Shown here: positions 32,596 through 41,044 of the stretch, piece after piece
Layout: the number at the start of each line of letters is the position of its first letter
How positions within the stretch are numbered: the stretch's first letter is position 1
Source: Fragilariopsis cylindrus CCMP1102
Lineage: Eukaryota; Bacillariophyta; Bacillariophyceae; Bacillariales; Bacillariaceae
Assembly: GCA_900095095.1 (NCBI GenBank)
Contig: FMBT01000166.1
Location: 1-41,044 of the forward strand
Direction: 5' to 3'
Length of the DNA: 41,044 nt
The notes under the pieces: model-generated
Databases searched by the model: none
Seen by the model: only the letters and a program-made list of their open reading frames with translations
What the model was told of the DNA's origin: nothing
Program-made: the position numbers and the translations under genes

Positions 32596-33597
32596 ATGGC
32601 CTTATCCTCGAAAGAAAACGCTAATCCTACACTATTTTCAATCGAAAAACGAACGCAACGAGTATCATTGGATTGGACAAAATTGGGTAGTTTTCGACAA
32701 GAGGAATCATCGGTTGTAGTTCCGACTGATGCGGAAGATAAAGCTATCATGCGTGCAATAATGGATTGCTCAAGATCGACGTCTAATGGGAAAGCAGTCA
32801 GTCTACTACGTAAGGCGGGACTCGTTGTTCCAACATATTCAAGGAGGAAAAATACTAATAATATCAATAAAAATTATCCTACTACATCGTCATCATCTTG
32901 GTGTAGTGATTCGTCTCGTCCGGTATTTTCATTGGCAGTAGACGACGACACAGATGAAAATGAAGGAACAGTAGCGCTAATAGATGAAACAACAACTCCC
33001 GCTAAACGACAAAAAAATGAAAATGAGAATGAAGAAAAAAATGAGGAAGATAGCAACCAAATTAACAACAACGCTATAAATAATAATAATAATAATAGTG
33101 CTGGCGGCAACAACAACGAAAGTAGTATCATTTCAGCTGAAGAAATATTCGATATTATTCGGTCCATTGAAGATCCGGAACATCCACATTCGTTAGAACA
33201 ATTAGGTGTTGTTAGTCTCGAACAGGTAGAAATATCATCTACTATCGCCAATTGCAACAAACTGAAGACGAACAAGATCACCAACAACAATAATAATAAT
33301 AATAATAATTATCAAGATAAAATTACGGTCAAATTCACACCAACAATTCCACATTGTTCTATGGCAACATTAATCGGATTGTGTTTGCGAGTGAAACTAT
33401 TTCGGTCATTACCACCGACGAAATATAAAGTCGATGTGCTCATTGAAGCAGGGACGCACGTAAGTGAAAAAGCAATCAACAAACAACTTCGTGATAAAGA
33501 ACGAGTTCGAGCAGCTCTAGAAAATAAACACCTTTCAGGTGTTGTCGATAAATGTATTAAAAATGGAATGAAAGCAGCGAAAAAAACGGTGGATTGA
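32596..33597 (+). CDS. CIAO2: Cytosolic iron-sulfur assembly factor, CIAO2/MIP18 (FAM96) family
   Basis: Single exon of 333 residues from ATG 32596 (the same frame is open upstream without an ATG). The C-terminal half is the MIP18/DUF59 domain: [39 protein letters not shown] with the conserved reactive Cys of [45 protein letters not shown] and RAALENKHL. This protein works with CIAO1 and MMS19 to insert Fe-S clusters into cytosolic and nuclear targets such as DNA polymerases and helicases. It is twice the usual length (about 160) because of a Ser/Asn-rich N-terminal region and an Asn9 insertion inside the domain, just before ITVKF. Neighbouring HCCS on the opposite strand shares the promoter region. 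The frame is intact. Confidence 0.95.
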   Translation: MALSSKENANPTLFSIEKRTQRVSLDWTKLGSFRQEESSVVVPTDAEDKAIMRAIMDCSRSTSNGKAVSLLRKAGLVVPTYSRRKNTNNINKNYPTTSSSSWCSDSSRPVFSLAVDDDTDENEGTVALIDETTTPAKRQKNENENEEKNEEDSNQINNNAINNNNNNSAGGNNNESSIISAEEIFDIIRSIEDPEHPHSLEQLGVVSLEQVEISSTIANCNKLKTNKITNNNNNNNNNYQDKITVKFTPTIPHCSMATLIGLCLRVKLFRSLPPTKYKVDVLIEAGTHVSEKAINKQLRDKERVRAALENKHLSGVVDKCIKNGMKAAKKTVD

Positions 33598-33910
33598 GGT
33601 GAAAGAAACAATTCGGTTTGAGACAGAGAAAAATAACAAAATATAACATTGATGCGTATAATATATAAATAAGAAATATATATATATATAAAATATATAT
33701 ATAAAACAACGTATAGATAGCTTTTTAATATTAAATCTATAATCTACTGACATACTTTCTGGGAACTTAAAAACTAAACAGAAGTAATTACAGGAAGTTA
33801 AAAGTGCATTTCCTTCGAACTGTGTGCATTAGGATACCGTCTATTTTCTAAAACGGTGACAATAAATAAAGGACCAAACGCCGAAAGCATGGAAAATACT
33901 CACTCACTCA

Positions 33911-33949
<39 letters not shown>

Positions 33950-34117
33950 GCCTTTCATTGTCAGCATTTGTAATCTTTGTATTAAGTGTGAGGATAATAT
34001 GTGTGCGTGTGTGTACTCGTTCTTTACTTCTAATCAATATCAATCGTTCTGGCGTGTTATGCATCGATCTATATATTATTACTAATCATCATCAAGGTTT
34101 TGAATACAATGTAGGAC
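33598..34117. other. Convergent spacer with CA microsatellite
   Basis: Between converging 3' ends. Holds an AT run near 33677-33703 and a (CA)n microsatellite at about 33912-33946, followed by scattered TGTGTG. No gene is recognised. Confidence 0.65.
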
Positions 34118-36970
34118 CTAGGCGACATAGCTGTAAAGGCGATGATCTTGTTGGGATCGTTCTAAATATTCGCGCTCGATAAGACTTTCAATACGTTTCT
34201 TGACGAATTGAGGAGAGGGAGTAAATCGTACACTCAGTTGTCGTGTTACTTCGGCGAATAAATCATTATGGCCCAAGGATTTTCGAGCCTTCATGATCCG
34301 GACGATGGCAGCTTCGACTAAATGACGTCGATCTTCTTCAACCTTCAACGGAACGGAACCATCTACTGCCGACGCGGAAGCCGAACCACCACCCGCTGTA
34401 CCAGTCCCGTCTCCACTTTTCGAGACTGAGGTCTCCTTCACCAAGGGAATACGAACCCGCTTTAATTTGCTCCCGTAGTCGGGATTGAAAGTAAAGGTAT
34501 CATCGTCGGAGGTTATTCCTCGACCTCGACTCCCCTTCCGAAGTATCCGATGTTTTGGCGTGCACAGAGAGACCAAATGCCGTCGAAGTTCTGAGTCTGG
34601 TATTTGCGTCTTGGAACGGATCTGTCCCAACGTCAACGAGTCGGAGTCATTGAACAAGAGCAAGATGCACATTTGATATGTCGAAACTCCGAGTTCGTGT
34701 TTACGGTATTTGGTGGGGTCAGATCCGAAGGTAGCCTTCAATTCAGATGAACCGGCAGAGGTCTGCCAGGACAATTTTCTACCAGTGTGTTTTTCAAGAT
34801 AGAACTTAGTATACCGAGCAATTGCGTCCTGCACCTGTTGAGGTAATATGCAAGGGGGAATGTTCTGAGACGGCCAGTATCCATTAGTCAACACATCCAC
34901 CTCGATATCGATGGGTTTTTCACTTCCGCTAGTCTCCCCCTCTGCTTGTTGCTGTTGTTGTTGCGACGCCTGTGCGCGTTTGTAGGTTTTGTACGAATCC
35001 TGCATATCCCGAGAAATGCGCATATCGTTAAACATCCCTTCTAGTTTGCTAGTGAATTGGTATCCACATTCCGCCTTAAGTAGACTAACCATCGATCTCT
35101 CAGCATCGTCCGACACCGACCGTCCCATCAGCAACCGTTTAGCCAAGTGTTGCTTGTAAAAGCTTTCGAAAACATCCTTATCTGCTAAATACCGGAAAAC
35201 GATGATAATTTTGTTGAGTTCTTGTGTGATTTGATCTTCCGTTGCTCCCTTCAACCCAACGCGTAGTAATTCGTCCACATATACCGACAAACACGAGGCG
35301 GCTCTAGCATCTGTGTTCAAAAAGTCCTCGAAGGATTCTCTCATCCTTTTCCGAGCTCTCTTTTCACCTCGAAAACTAACGTCCAGAATTTTGTCATATC
35401 TATCCCTCATCGTCAACACACCTCTCACAAAGGCGGGTGGATCGGAAGCGCCCTTTTCTTGATCTGTGATTAAGACTCGTCCGTCCGATTTAATCCGTGC
35501 CGCCAATGCCTCTCTAAGATTATCGACGGATGTTGGTACTCTGGCGAAGAGTGTGTACATATCTCGCATTTCAGCTGATTTCGTGATGTCCTTTAACAAT
35601 ACAGCAAATCCCGAATGTTCCATATCGACCAAGGTCCGAGCGTGTCGTTCAACCAATTCCGTCTCGATGATGGATTGCAATGGTGTTTCTGTCGTTAATG
35701 GTAATGCCAATGCAGTTGATCGTTCCTTTTCTTCCTCTAGTCGTTTAGTGGCTTTCACTACATAATCGGTGGCGGTATTTTGGCTTAGATAACCCTGTGA
35801 TTCGATACGATAAAATTCTTGTGTTTGAGCTAAAAATGGTGATTCAAAATCACTTTCGTAAACATTTGACCCATCCGATTGTCCCAATTCCGACAACATT
35901 CCCAACACCTGTTTCAGAACAGACCGATCATCGACTAACAACCCAGCTCGTTCTGATGCGATGGCTGCCATCAAAAGGTCGGTCGAGCGTTCCTTTACCT
36001 TAGGGTGTTCCCATACTGTCAAACGAAATAGGTGAAGACCGAGTTGATAAACAGGTCGTCGACGTTGTTGTTGGATGTAGGTGCGATCCATATACATGAG
36101 AATATCTCGAACCATTACCATCGTAATCTACGGTTGGTACGAGATGATGCGGTGTAAATAGTAAACATTTTTTTTTAAATATTTAAGAGGATGAATGAAA
36201 AAAATGTGAGTCAATGCGATGGAGAAAAAAAAAAACTACAACATCGTACATTGCCGATCCTAGCTATTTTTTTTTTCTTATTGGCAAAACAAATACTAAT
36301 ATTAACAAAGAAGATAGAAGAAACGTACCTGATGTTCGGTCCATGTGGTGGACAATTCTATTAGCAACGAAGTATCTGATACGTTAGATAATCGTTCCGC
36401 TGTTTCTGTTAAATGTGAATTAAGTTTCTCCGTCACACCATCGTATAATAGCGTTCCATGTTTATGCAGAACTAGGTTGTACGCATTTCGATATAATTCT
36501 TCAAATGATAATTGTGACGCATTCCGGTCGTATATCTCATCGATTGCCTTTGCTAACACGTTCCAGGTTTGTGAAGCGACCGTCTTGTCCATTGGAACAT
36601 GAGTCCGAAATGGCTAATATAATAATAAATATTCCGTTGTAAATTGTTATAGAACCAATATTAAATTTTAATAGATAGAGAAAACGAAAATCGCATATGA
36701 GAGAGTAGTCAAGTCATAAGAATCATTTACGCGAATCCCAGGGCAATTGGAATGACATCTCGGAATAAAACGGGAAGAAATTGTAAAAACTACGAAATTA
36801 AACGTAATCTTGTCCTGTTTTAGCAATTAATTAGGACTATAATGATGCATCTTTTCTGGATAGCTAACTAGAGTCAGCCCTCCTCCAGTTCTATATCTAA
36901 TATAATGGCATTTCTTCACAATCTTTTTTTCACGTACCTTAATGTTGAATCGTTTCTGAGAATGTGACAT
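34118..36970 (-). CDS. CUL3: Cullin-3, scaffold of BTB-type E3 ubiquitin ligases
   Basis: Three exons on the minus strand: a 33 nt micro-exon 36970-36938 (MSHSQKRFNIK), 36613-36329 and 36127-34118. Introns are 324 and 201 bp (GTACGT...TTAG and GTACGT...GTAG), all phase 0. The product is 775 residues, the normal cullin-3 length (768 in human). Conserved blocks are LSFEELYRNAYNLVLHKHG, VRDILMYMDRTYIQQ, VYESDFESPFL, KDVFESFYKQHLAKRLLMGR, ECGYQFTSKLEGMFNDM and GYWPSQNIPPCILP. The C-terminal neddylation site is in AAIVRIMKARKSLGHNDL (Lys at about 719), with the invariant end LYSYVA. Cullin-3 bridges BTB substrate receptors and the RBX1 RING in cytosol and nucleus. Oddities are a Gln6 insertion near residue 500 and a Gly/Ala/Ser-rich insertion just ahead of the neddylation domain. 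The frame is intact. Confidence 0.97.
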
Positions 36971-37798
36971 GGTACGGTATCTACAGTTTTATTACAGTAC
37001 ACTTAACGTGTAAATCGTAACACAAAAAAACTTAAAAATGAAAATGTTATTCTCTCCGCAGCTACTACTCTGGGAGGGTATATAATAATGTATTAACAAA
37101 ATAACTCTGAAATGACTATGACAGATTTTGTTTTGTTGTGTTTTGTTTTGTTCTGTTTAGTTTTGTTTCCCTTGTCACACCCAATATTACCATGTGCGGA
37201 TGTACTAGTATCTCTTCAAGGAATATTTGAATTTTGTGCTACAGTATAGAAGTAGTAACGTTATTCGAATAAAGATGAAGATTCAACGAACAAGAACGAT
37301 TTGTAAAATTACACGCTAACAACGTGAGCAAAACTTTCAACTTAGCATACACATATATAATACGAGCTTGGTTGATTTAAAGGAGGCGGGCAATAATTGG
37401 TTAATTTTGGGGCGATCACATATTGTACCCCTCAATTGTCAGTAGTACAGTAGCACTGTACTATAATACTGTAAGCACTTCTCATCGCCATATGAATTTT
37501 ATATACTGTGCTGTATTTATTTTATGATAATATATATGATACTATGTACATATTGTTCTTGAAAATACCATTCAGAGTTATTAATATAAGTATAGGTCTA
37601 CACTGTATTGCAACTGGTGTGTGCCAGCGCTTTCACTATCATATTAAAAAATGGAATAAAACAAAATAATTAAGTCAAAGGTATCAAATTGAAATTGAAA
37701 TTATAATTGTTTTCCTAATGGTGTTTTCTATATAAATAACAATATTAAAGTAATCGTTTACCCCTAGTTATAGTAAGTCAGTGACATGCAAAGTCTTT
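36971..37798. other. Intergenic region upstream of CUL3
   Basis: AT-rich spacer holding the CUL3 promoter and the 3' end of the condensin gene. A TTTTG-type repeat (TTTTGTTTTGTTGTGTTTTG) lies at about 37127-37168. Nothing else is recognised. Confidence 0.55.
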
Positions 37799-40700
37799 TC
37801 AATCCGCACTATTGCTTAGATGCGTACGTGCATCGTATTCAATTTCTTGAAGCAATGTAGGATCATTTGCAAGAAATTCTTTGACTTCAACCTTGTGATT
37901 TCTAAATATCTCAAGTAAATATGCCATCAGGTCCTTAAGAAGAGGAGAACAGCTCCCTTGTAGTTTGACCTTGAGGTTGCAAAGAATAGGTAATACTATT
38001 TCAACCATATGCTTTAGGGAAATTTTTGACAGGAGACGAGTCTTAGCAACGGTCACCTGACGTGAAGGATTGGCTAGTTGATTTGGATCTTCAACGGTAC
38101 TATCGAAATCGTCTTGAACCCTTCCAACTTTTATAGACTTGCTCGTCAACACATAGAATGTGTCGGTTAGGACATTCCATGCGCTTATAAGCCGAGGTGA
38201 ACTCGAATCAGTGGGTGGTGATAGTCCTTTACAAACTTGAGACAAATCGCCATTGTTACCAACCGCTTCACCCAAGACCTCTTTCGCCAAACGAGCAGTA
38301 ATTCCTATCTTTTCTTCGTCGCTTAATTTGGAAAGAAGAAAATCGTACATATTTCGACGTCTTGCTTCGCCATCCTGTCCATCCAAATTTATCCCATCAA
38401 AACTGACCGCAATACCGCTGCCACCGTCCCCTTGACGAGATGCAGAGACGTATATAGGGTGTGCTGTACAGTTGTTCAAGACAAACATGGACTCCACAAA
38501 GTGATTGAAAAATATCTTGGGATTACGGACCCTCAAAGGACCGGACAGAACCGATTCTGCTAGAACGGCTACTTCTTCATCTTCGTCTGAGCATGCCACA
38601 AGGAAACGGTGAAACAGAAGGCCTCTCCATTTCAGGTAGTCTTGTAGTAGTAAACTTGATAATATCAGGACTGCGTGTTTTCGTACGACTGATGACCGAT
38701 CAAGTATAGATATACTACCTGCACCATCAGTTGTTCCATTTTGGAGGCAGGATGCCATGACAGGTAAATAACGGTCAGTCATATTCGTATACCGAACGCA
38801 AAGATCGCCCATGACAAGTAGTGCATTGCTTTGGACAGATTGATTAGGATTGGGAAGAGATGGATGAAGCTCTCGAGCAAGCAGGATTAAAGATTTCCGA
38901 GCAAGGCTCTCATCCCTTAAACAGAACTTTCCAAGTACTGTAAATGCATGCGCACGAATAGCATTAGGAATCTTCGTCTGAGAAGCACCGGGGAGATGAC
39001 CGGAGACCATGATTTGAACAAGCTCTTGCAGAGCCTTTGATGGTTTCAAATACAACGGAACTGGAGAAGTTTTCTCGTCATCGTCTAATCTAAATCCGAC
39101 CATCGAAACCTCACCAACAGAAAACAAGGCACGTAATATCTTTGGTTGGTGCTGTTCCGAAAAAGCAGAATATTTATTTGCTTCTTGAATGTAATTTGAA
39201 ATTTCCTTCTCACTTTCCGAGAAAATACTTCGAATCCATGGATCACTGCTTCGGCTACCAGAGTGCTTCGTGAGTTCGGTCATTGCAGAAAGTGCAGGCC
39301 CGATCGAATCAGGAGGAAAACTAAAGTCTAACAATTTCTGACGCATTTTCCCTTCACAGTCTTCACAGTCTGCAGGAACAATTCCAGAGGCAACTTTTGA
39401 AATGACAACAAGAGACGATCTTAAGGTACTTCTGCGCCACAACGACTTTGGTTGGGTAGAATGCTTTTCGAGCATTGTCTGCCAGGCAGATACACAAAAT
39501 GATAAATCCTTCTTCGAGGAACGTAATGTTTTTGTCATTCCACTCGAATTGATAGTAAGCAATGCCTCCATTAGACACCAAACTCCGACAACAGTTGTTT
39601 CCGAAATATCACATTGGGAAAGAGTTCGAGAAGCCATATCTGCCGCTCGCTGCAATAACTCAACATGGATTAAATCAGAATCTTCACGACCTAAATGAGA
39701 AAGCGCTGCATGTAGGGCTTGGACAGCTCCTTTGGAGGCACCATGCTGTCCTGTTAAATTACCGACATTAGCCAAGATACGCCAAGCAACATCTTGTTTC
39801 TGTCCATCATGAAGGTCGCTGTTTTCCGCGATAGGTAAAACTACCACTTGGAGGAATGCAGATCTTGCTTTCACAGCGGTTTCCTCGTCAAGAACCATGG
39901 GCAAAACACATGATGACCATGCCTCAACAATTAATCCCACGTCAAAGTCTTGTTCACCGCCGAGAACAAAGTCATTCGTTTGCTCTTTAATACTTGTACA
40001 GGCTTCTAGAAGGGTAGTCAGTGCCTCGGCAGCTGCTCGTCGCGTCAAAAGACTGGAGTCTTGACAAAGTTCGCAAATGGCATGCATGTAGTATTCAGAT
40101 ATGCTTTCTTTTTTAACTAACAGTACTTTAGTTAGCGCTAAGATAGCAGCCTTACGAACAGTAGCTGTTTCGTCCTTAACTGCTCGTTTTCGCAATGCCA
40201 TCAGTAGTCGTTCTCCATCGTCATCGTTGAGGAAACTTAAATTATGCCAACCTTGTTTGGAGTCTTGCTGGATTTCTGTCATCACAGCCTCCAATGAACT
40301 GGCTGCAGATGCCCGTACTGCTGCAATACGATCCATTAATCGCCCCTGTAAGGCTTGCCAAAGAGCAGTCGGCAAGCAGCTAACATTTTTCTTCCCGACT
40401 TCGTTGTCTTCGGGTGTATCGTAGGATGACGTGTCGTCGTCTTCGTAGTCGTCTCTACTAGTTGTATCATTATCGTGTTGTTCCAGCCACTGTTGAGAAA
40501 GAACAACTCCAAGCAATTCACACGCAACCAATCTATGCACGGAAACTTTGGAATGACAAATTTTCAAAAGATATTCTAGAAAGTGCGTTCTTTCCGAATG
40601 AGGTAACCATCTCATACAAGATTGTATAGTTTGTACCGTGCTCTTTCGTAGGAGTGCCTTCTCTAACCCCGCCCTCCCAGTTGTTAGTTTTTGTAATAAT

Positions 40701-41044
40701 CCCAGAAAAATTGCTGGGACACCACGAGGCTTGCCATTGCCATTTCCCTTATTGGCATTGTTATTGAAAAGCGGTCCTCCGTTCCGATAACTTCCTTTCT
40801 TCTTCAAGGCTGGACTAAGCATAGGCGTGATGCCTCCATCCAAAGATGTTCGTCGACTTCTTGCAATAGTACTTTTTGGAGTCTGATTAGTATGCTTCCG
40901 GGAACTGGTCAAACCACCACCAACAGATGATCGGCGGTTTTTACCGCGGCTTGGTGTCTTGGTTACAGACAGAGAACCTGCCTTCGCTTTGGCCGCCGCT
41001 ATCGCTAGATTACTTTTTTGCATCAATGACGTCAATACTTCACT
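37799..41044 (-). CDS. NCAPD3: Condensin-II complex subunit D3 (NCAPD3), partial at the 5' end
   Basis: Minus-strand frame runs from TGA at 37799 to the window edge without a stop, more than 1,080 residues. The first in-window ATG (41023) is not necessarily the start, and human D3 is about 1,500 residues. The visible N-terminus is a basic Ser/Lys/Arg-rich linker (TPSRGKNRRSSVGG, RSRRTSLDGG). HEAT repeats follow throughout, for example RAAAEALTTLLEA and VRASAASSLEAVM. The D3 signature region is VMGDLCVRYTNMTDRYLPVM, VRKHAVLILSSLLLQDYLKWRG, LFHRFLVACSDEDEEVA and RNPKIFFNHFVESMFVLNN. D3 is one of the HEAT subunits that load condensin II on chromatin. It has no frame break or intron in this window. 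Confidence 0.9.
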   Translation of the reverse strand, partial: SEVLTSLMQKSNLAIAAAKAKAGSLSVTKTPSRGKNRRSSVGGGLTSSRKHTNQTPKSTIARSRRTSLDGGITPMLSPALKKKGSYRNGGPLFNNNANKGNGNGKPRGVPAIFLGLLQKLTTGRAGLEKALLRKSTVQTIQSCMRWLPHSERTHFLEYLLKICHSKVSVHRLVACELLGVVLSQQWLEQHDNDTTSRDDYEDDDTSSYDTPEDNEVGKKNVSCLPTALWQALQGRLMDRIAAVRASAASSLEAVMTEIQQDSKQGWHNLSFLNDDDGERLLMALRKRAVKDETATVRKAAILALTKVLLVKKESISEYYMHAICELCQDSSLLTRRAAAEALTTLLEACTSIKEQTNDFVLGGEQDFDVGLIVEAWSSCVLPMVLDEETAVKARSAFLQVVVLPIAENSDLHDGQKQDVAWRILANVGNLTGQHGASKGAVQALHAALSHLGREDSDLIHVELLQRAADMASRTLSQCDISETTVVGVWCLMEALLTINSSGMTKTLRSSKKDLSFCVSAWQTMLEKHSTQPKSLWRRSTLRSSLVVISKVASGIVPADCEDCEGKMRQKLLDFSFPPDSIGPALSAMTELTKHSGSRSSDPWIRSIFSESEKEISNYIQEANKYSAFSEQHQPKILRALFSVGEVSMVGFRLDDDEKTSPVPLYLKPSKALQELVQIMVSGHLPGASQTKIPNAIRAHAFTVLGKFCLRDESLARKSLILLARELHPSLPNPNQSVQSNALLVMGDLCVRYTNMTDRYLPVMASCLQNGTTDGAGSISILDRSSVVRKHAVLILSSLLLQDYLKWRGLLFHRFLVACSDEDEEVAVLAESVLSGPLRVRNPKIFFNHFVESMFVLNNCTAHPIYVSASRQGDGGSGIAVSFDGINLDGQDGEARRRNMYDFLLSKLSDEEKIGITARLAKEVLGEAVGNNGDLSQVCKGLSPPTDSSSPRLISAWNVLTDTFYVLTSKSIKVGRVQDDFDSTVEDPNQLANPSRQVTVAKTRLLSKISLKHMVEIVLPILCNLKVKLQGSCSPLLKDLMAYLLEIFRNHKVEVKEFLANDPTLLQEIEYDARTHLSNSAD

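Noticed and set aside
34485..36003. Plus-strand ORFs over the cullin gene
   Set aside because: The minus strand carries a full-length, well-conserved cullin-3. The plus frames are short shadows.
1..41044. CRISPR array, defence island, prophage or bacterial operon
   Set aside because: Spliced genes, cullin, condensin, eIF2A and HCCS show nuclear eukaryotic DNA. The only regular repeat (148 bp) has no spacers.

Overview
This looks like nuclear DNA of a diatom or close stramenopile relative; a pennate diatom is my best guess. The evidence is: short GT-AG introns (about 100-330 bp, AT-rich); two proteins whose hydrophobic leaders end in diatom-type plastid-targeting junctions (VCS/F and VQG/F); abundant Asn, Gln and Asp homopeptides; AT-rich intergenic DNA; and a fully eukaryotic gene set. 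I see no rRNA, credible tRNA, CRISPR or viral gene.

Layout. 0-7 kb holds two plus-strand genes for long, lysine-rich coiled-coil proteins of unknown function. They are followed by a 3 x 148 bp tandem repeat and a 198 bp foldback (MITE-like) element. 8-12.7 kb holds a secreted, probably GPI-anchored FAD amine oxidase and a START-like lipid-binding protein. 13.5-16.9 kb (minus strand) holds a degraded or mis-sequenced membrane-protein gene and a conserved-looking gene of unknown function. A 186 bp element with pogo/Tc1-mariner-like ends then sits in the bidirectional promoter of eIF2A (17.7-20 kb). 20.1-22.7 kb (minus) is a large plastid-targeted unknown. 23.5-24.5 kb is an MsrB-like protein without its zinc cysteines. 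25.2-26.1 kb (minus) is a thioredoxin-like [2Fe-2S] protein. 26.5-28.3 kb is a polytopic membrane protein. 28.8-30.1 kb is a plastid-targeted DprA/Rossmann-like protein. 30.5-32.1 kb (minus) is holocytochrome-c synthase with an extra Cys-rich tail. 32.6-33.6 kb is the CIA factor CIAO2/MIP18. 34.1-37.0 kb (minus) is a complete three-exon cullin-3. 37.8 kb to the window end (minus) is condensin-II subunit D3, which runs off the edge.

The strongest unexplained signal is a set of 13 reading-frame breaks confined to four genes (amine oxidase, the 15-17 kb gene, the 20-22.7 kb gene and the membrane protein). Twelve of the 13 correspond to exactly one missing base, and there is no accompanying nonsense codon. 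Each repaired gene returns to a length divisible by three. About 15.6 kb of other coding sequence, including eIF2A lying between two of the broken genes, has none. Systematic sequencing or assembly error is the leading explanation. The clustering leaves real frameshift alleles or -1 recoding worth testing.

Functionally this is a housekeeping region: translation initiation, ubiquitin ligase, condensin, and cofactor maturation (HCCS, CIAO2 and an Fe-S protein within about 8 kb). Lineage-specific proteins lie in between.
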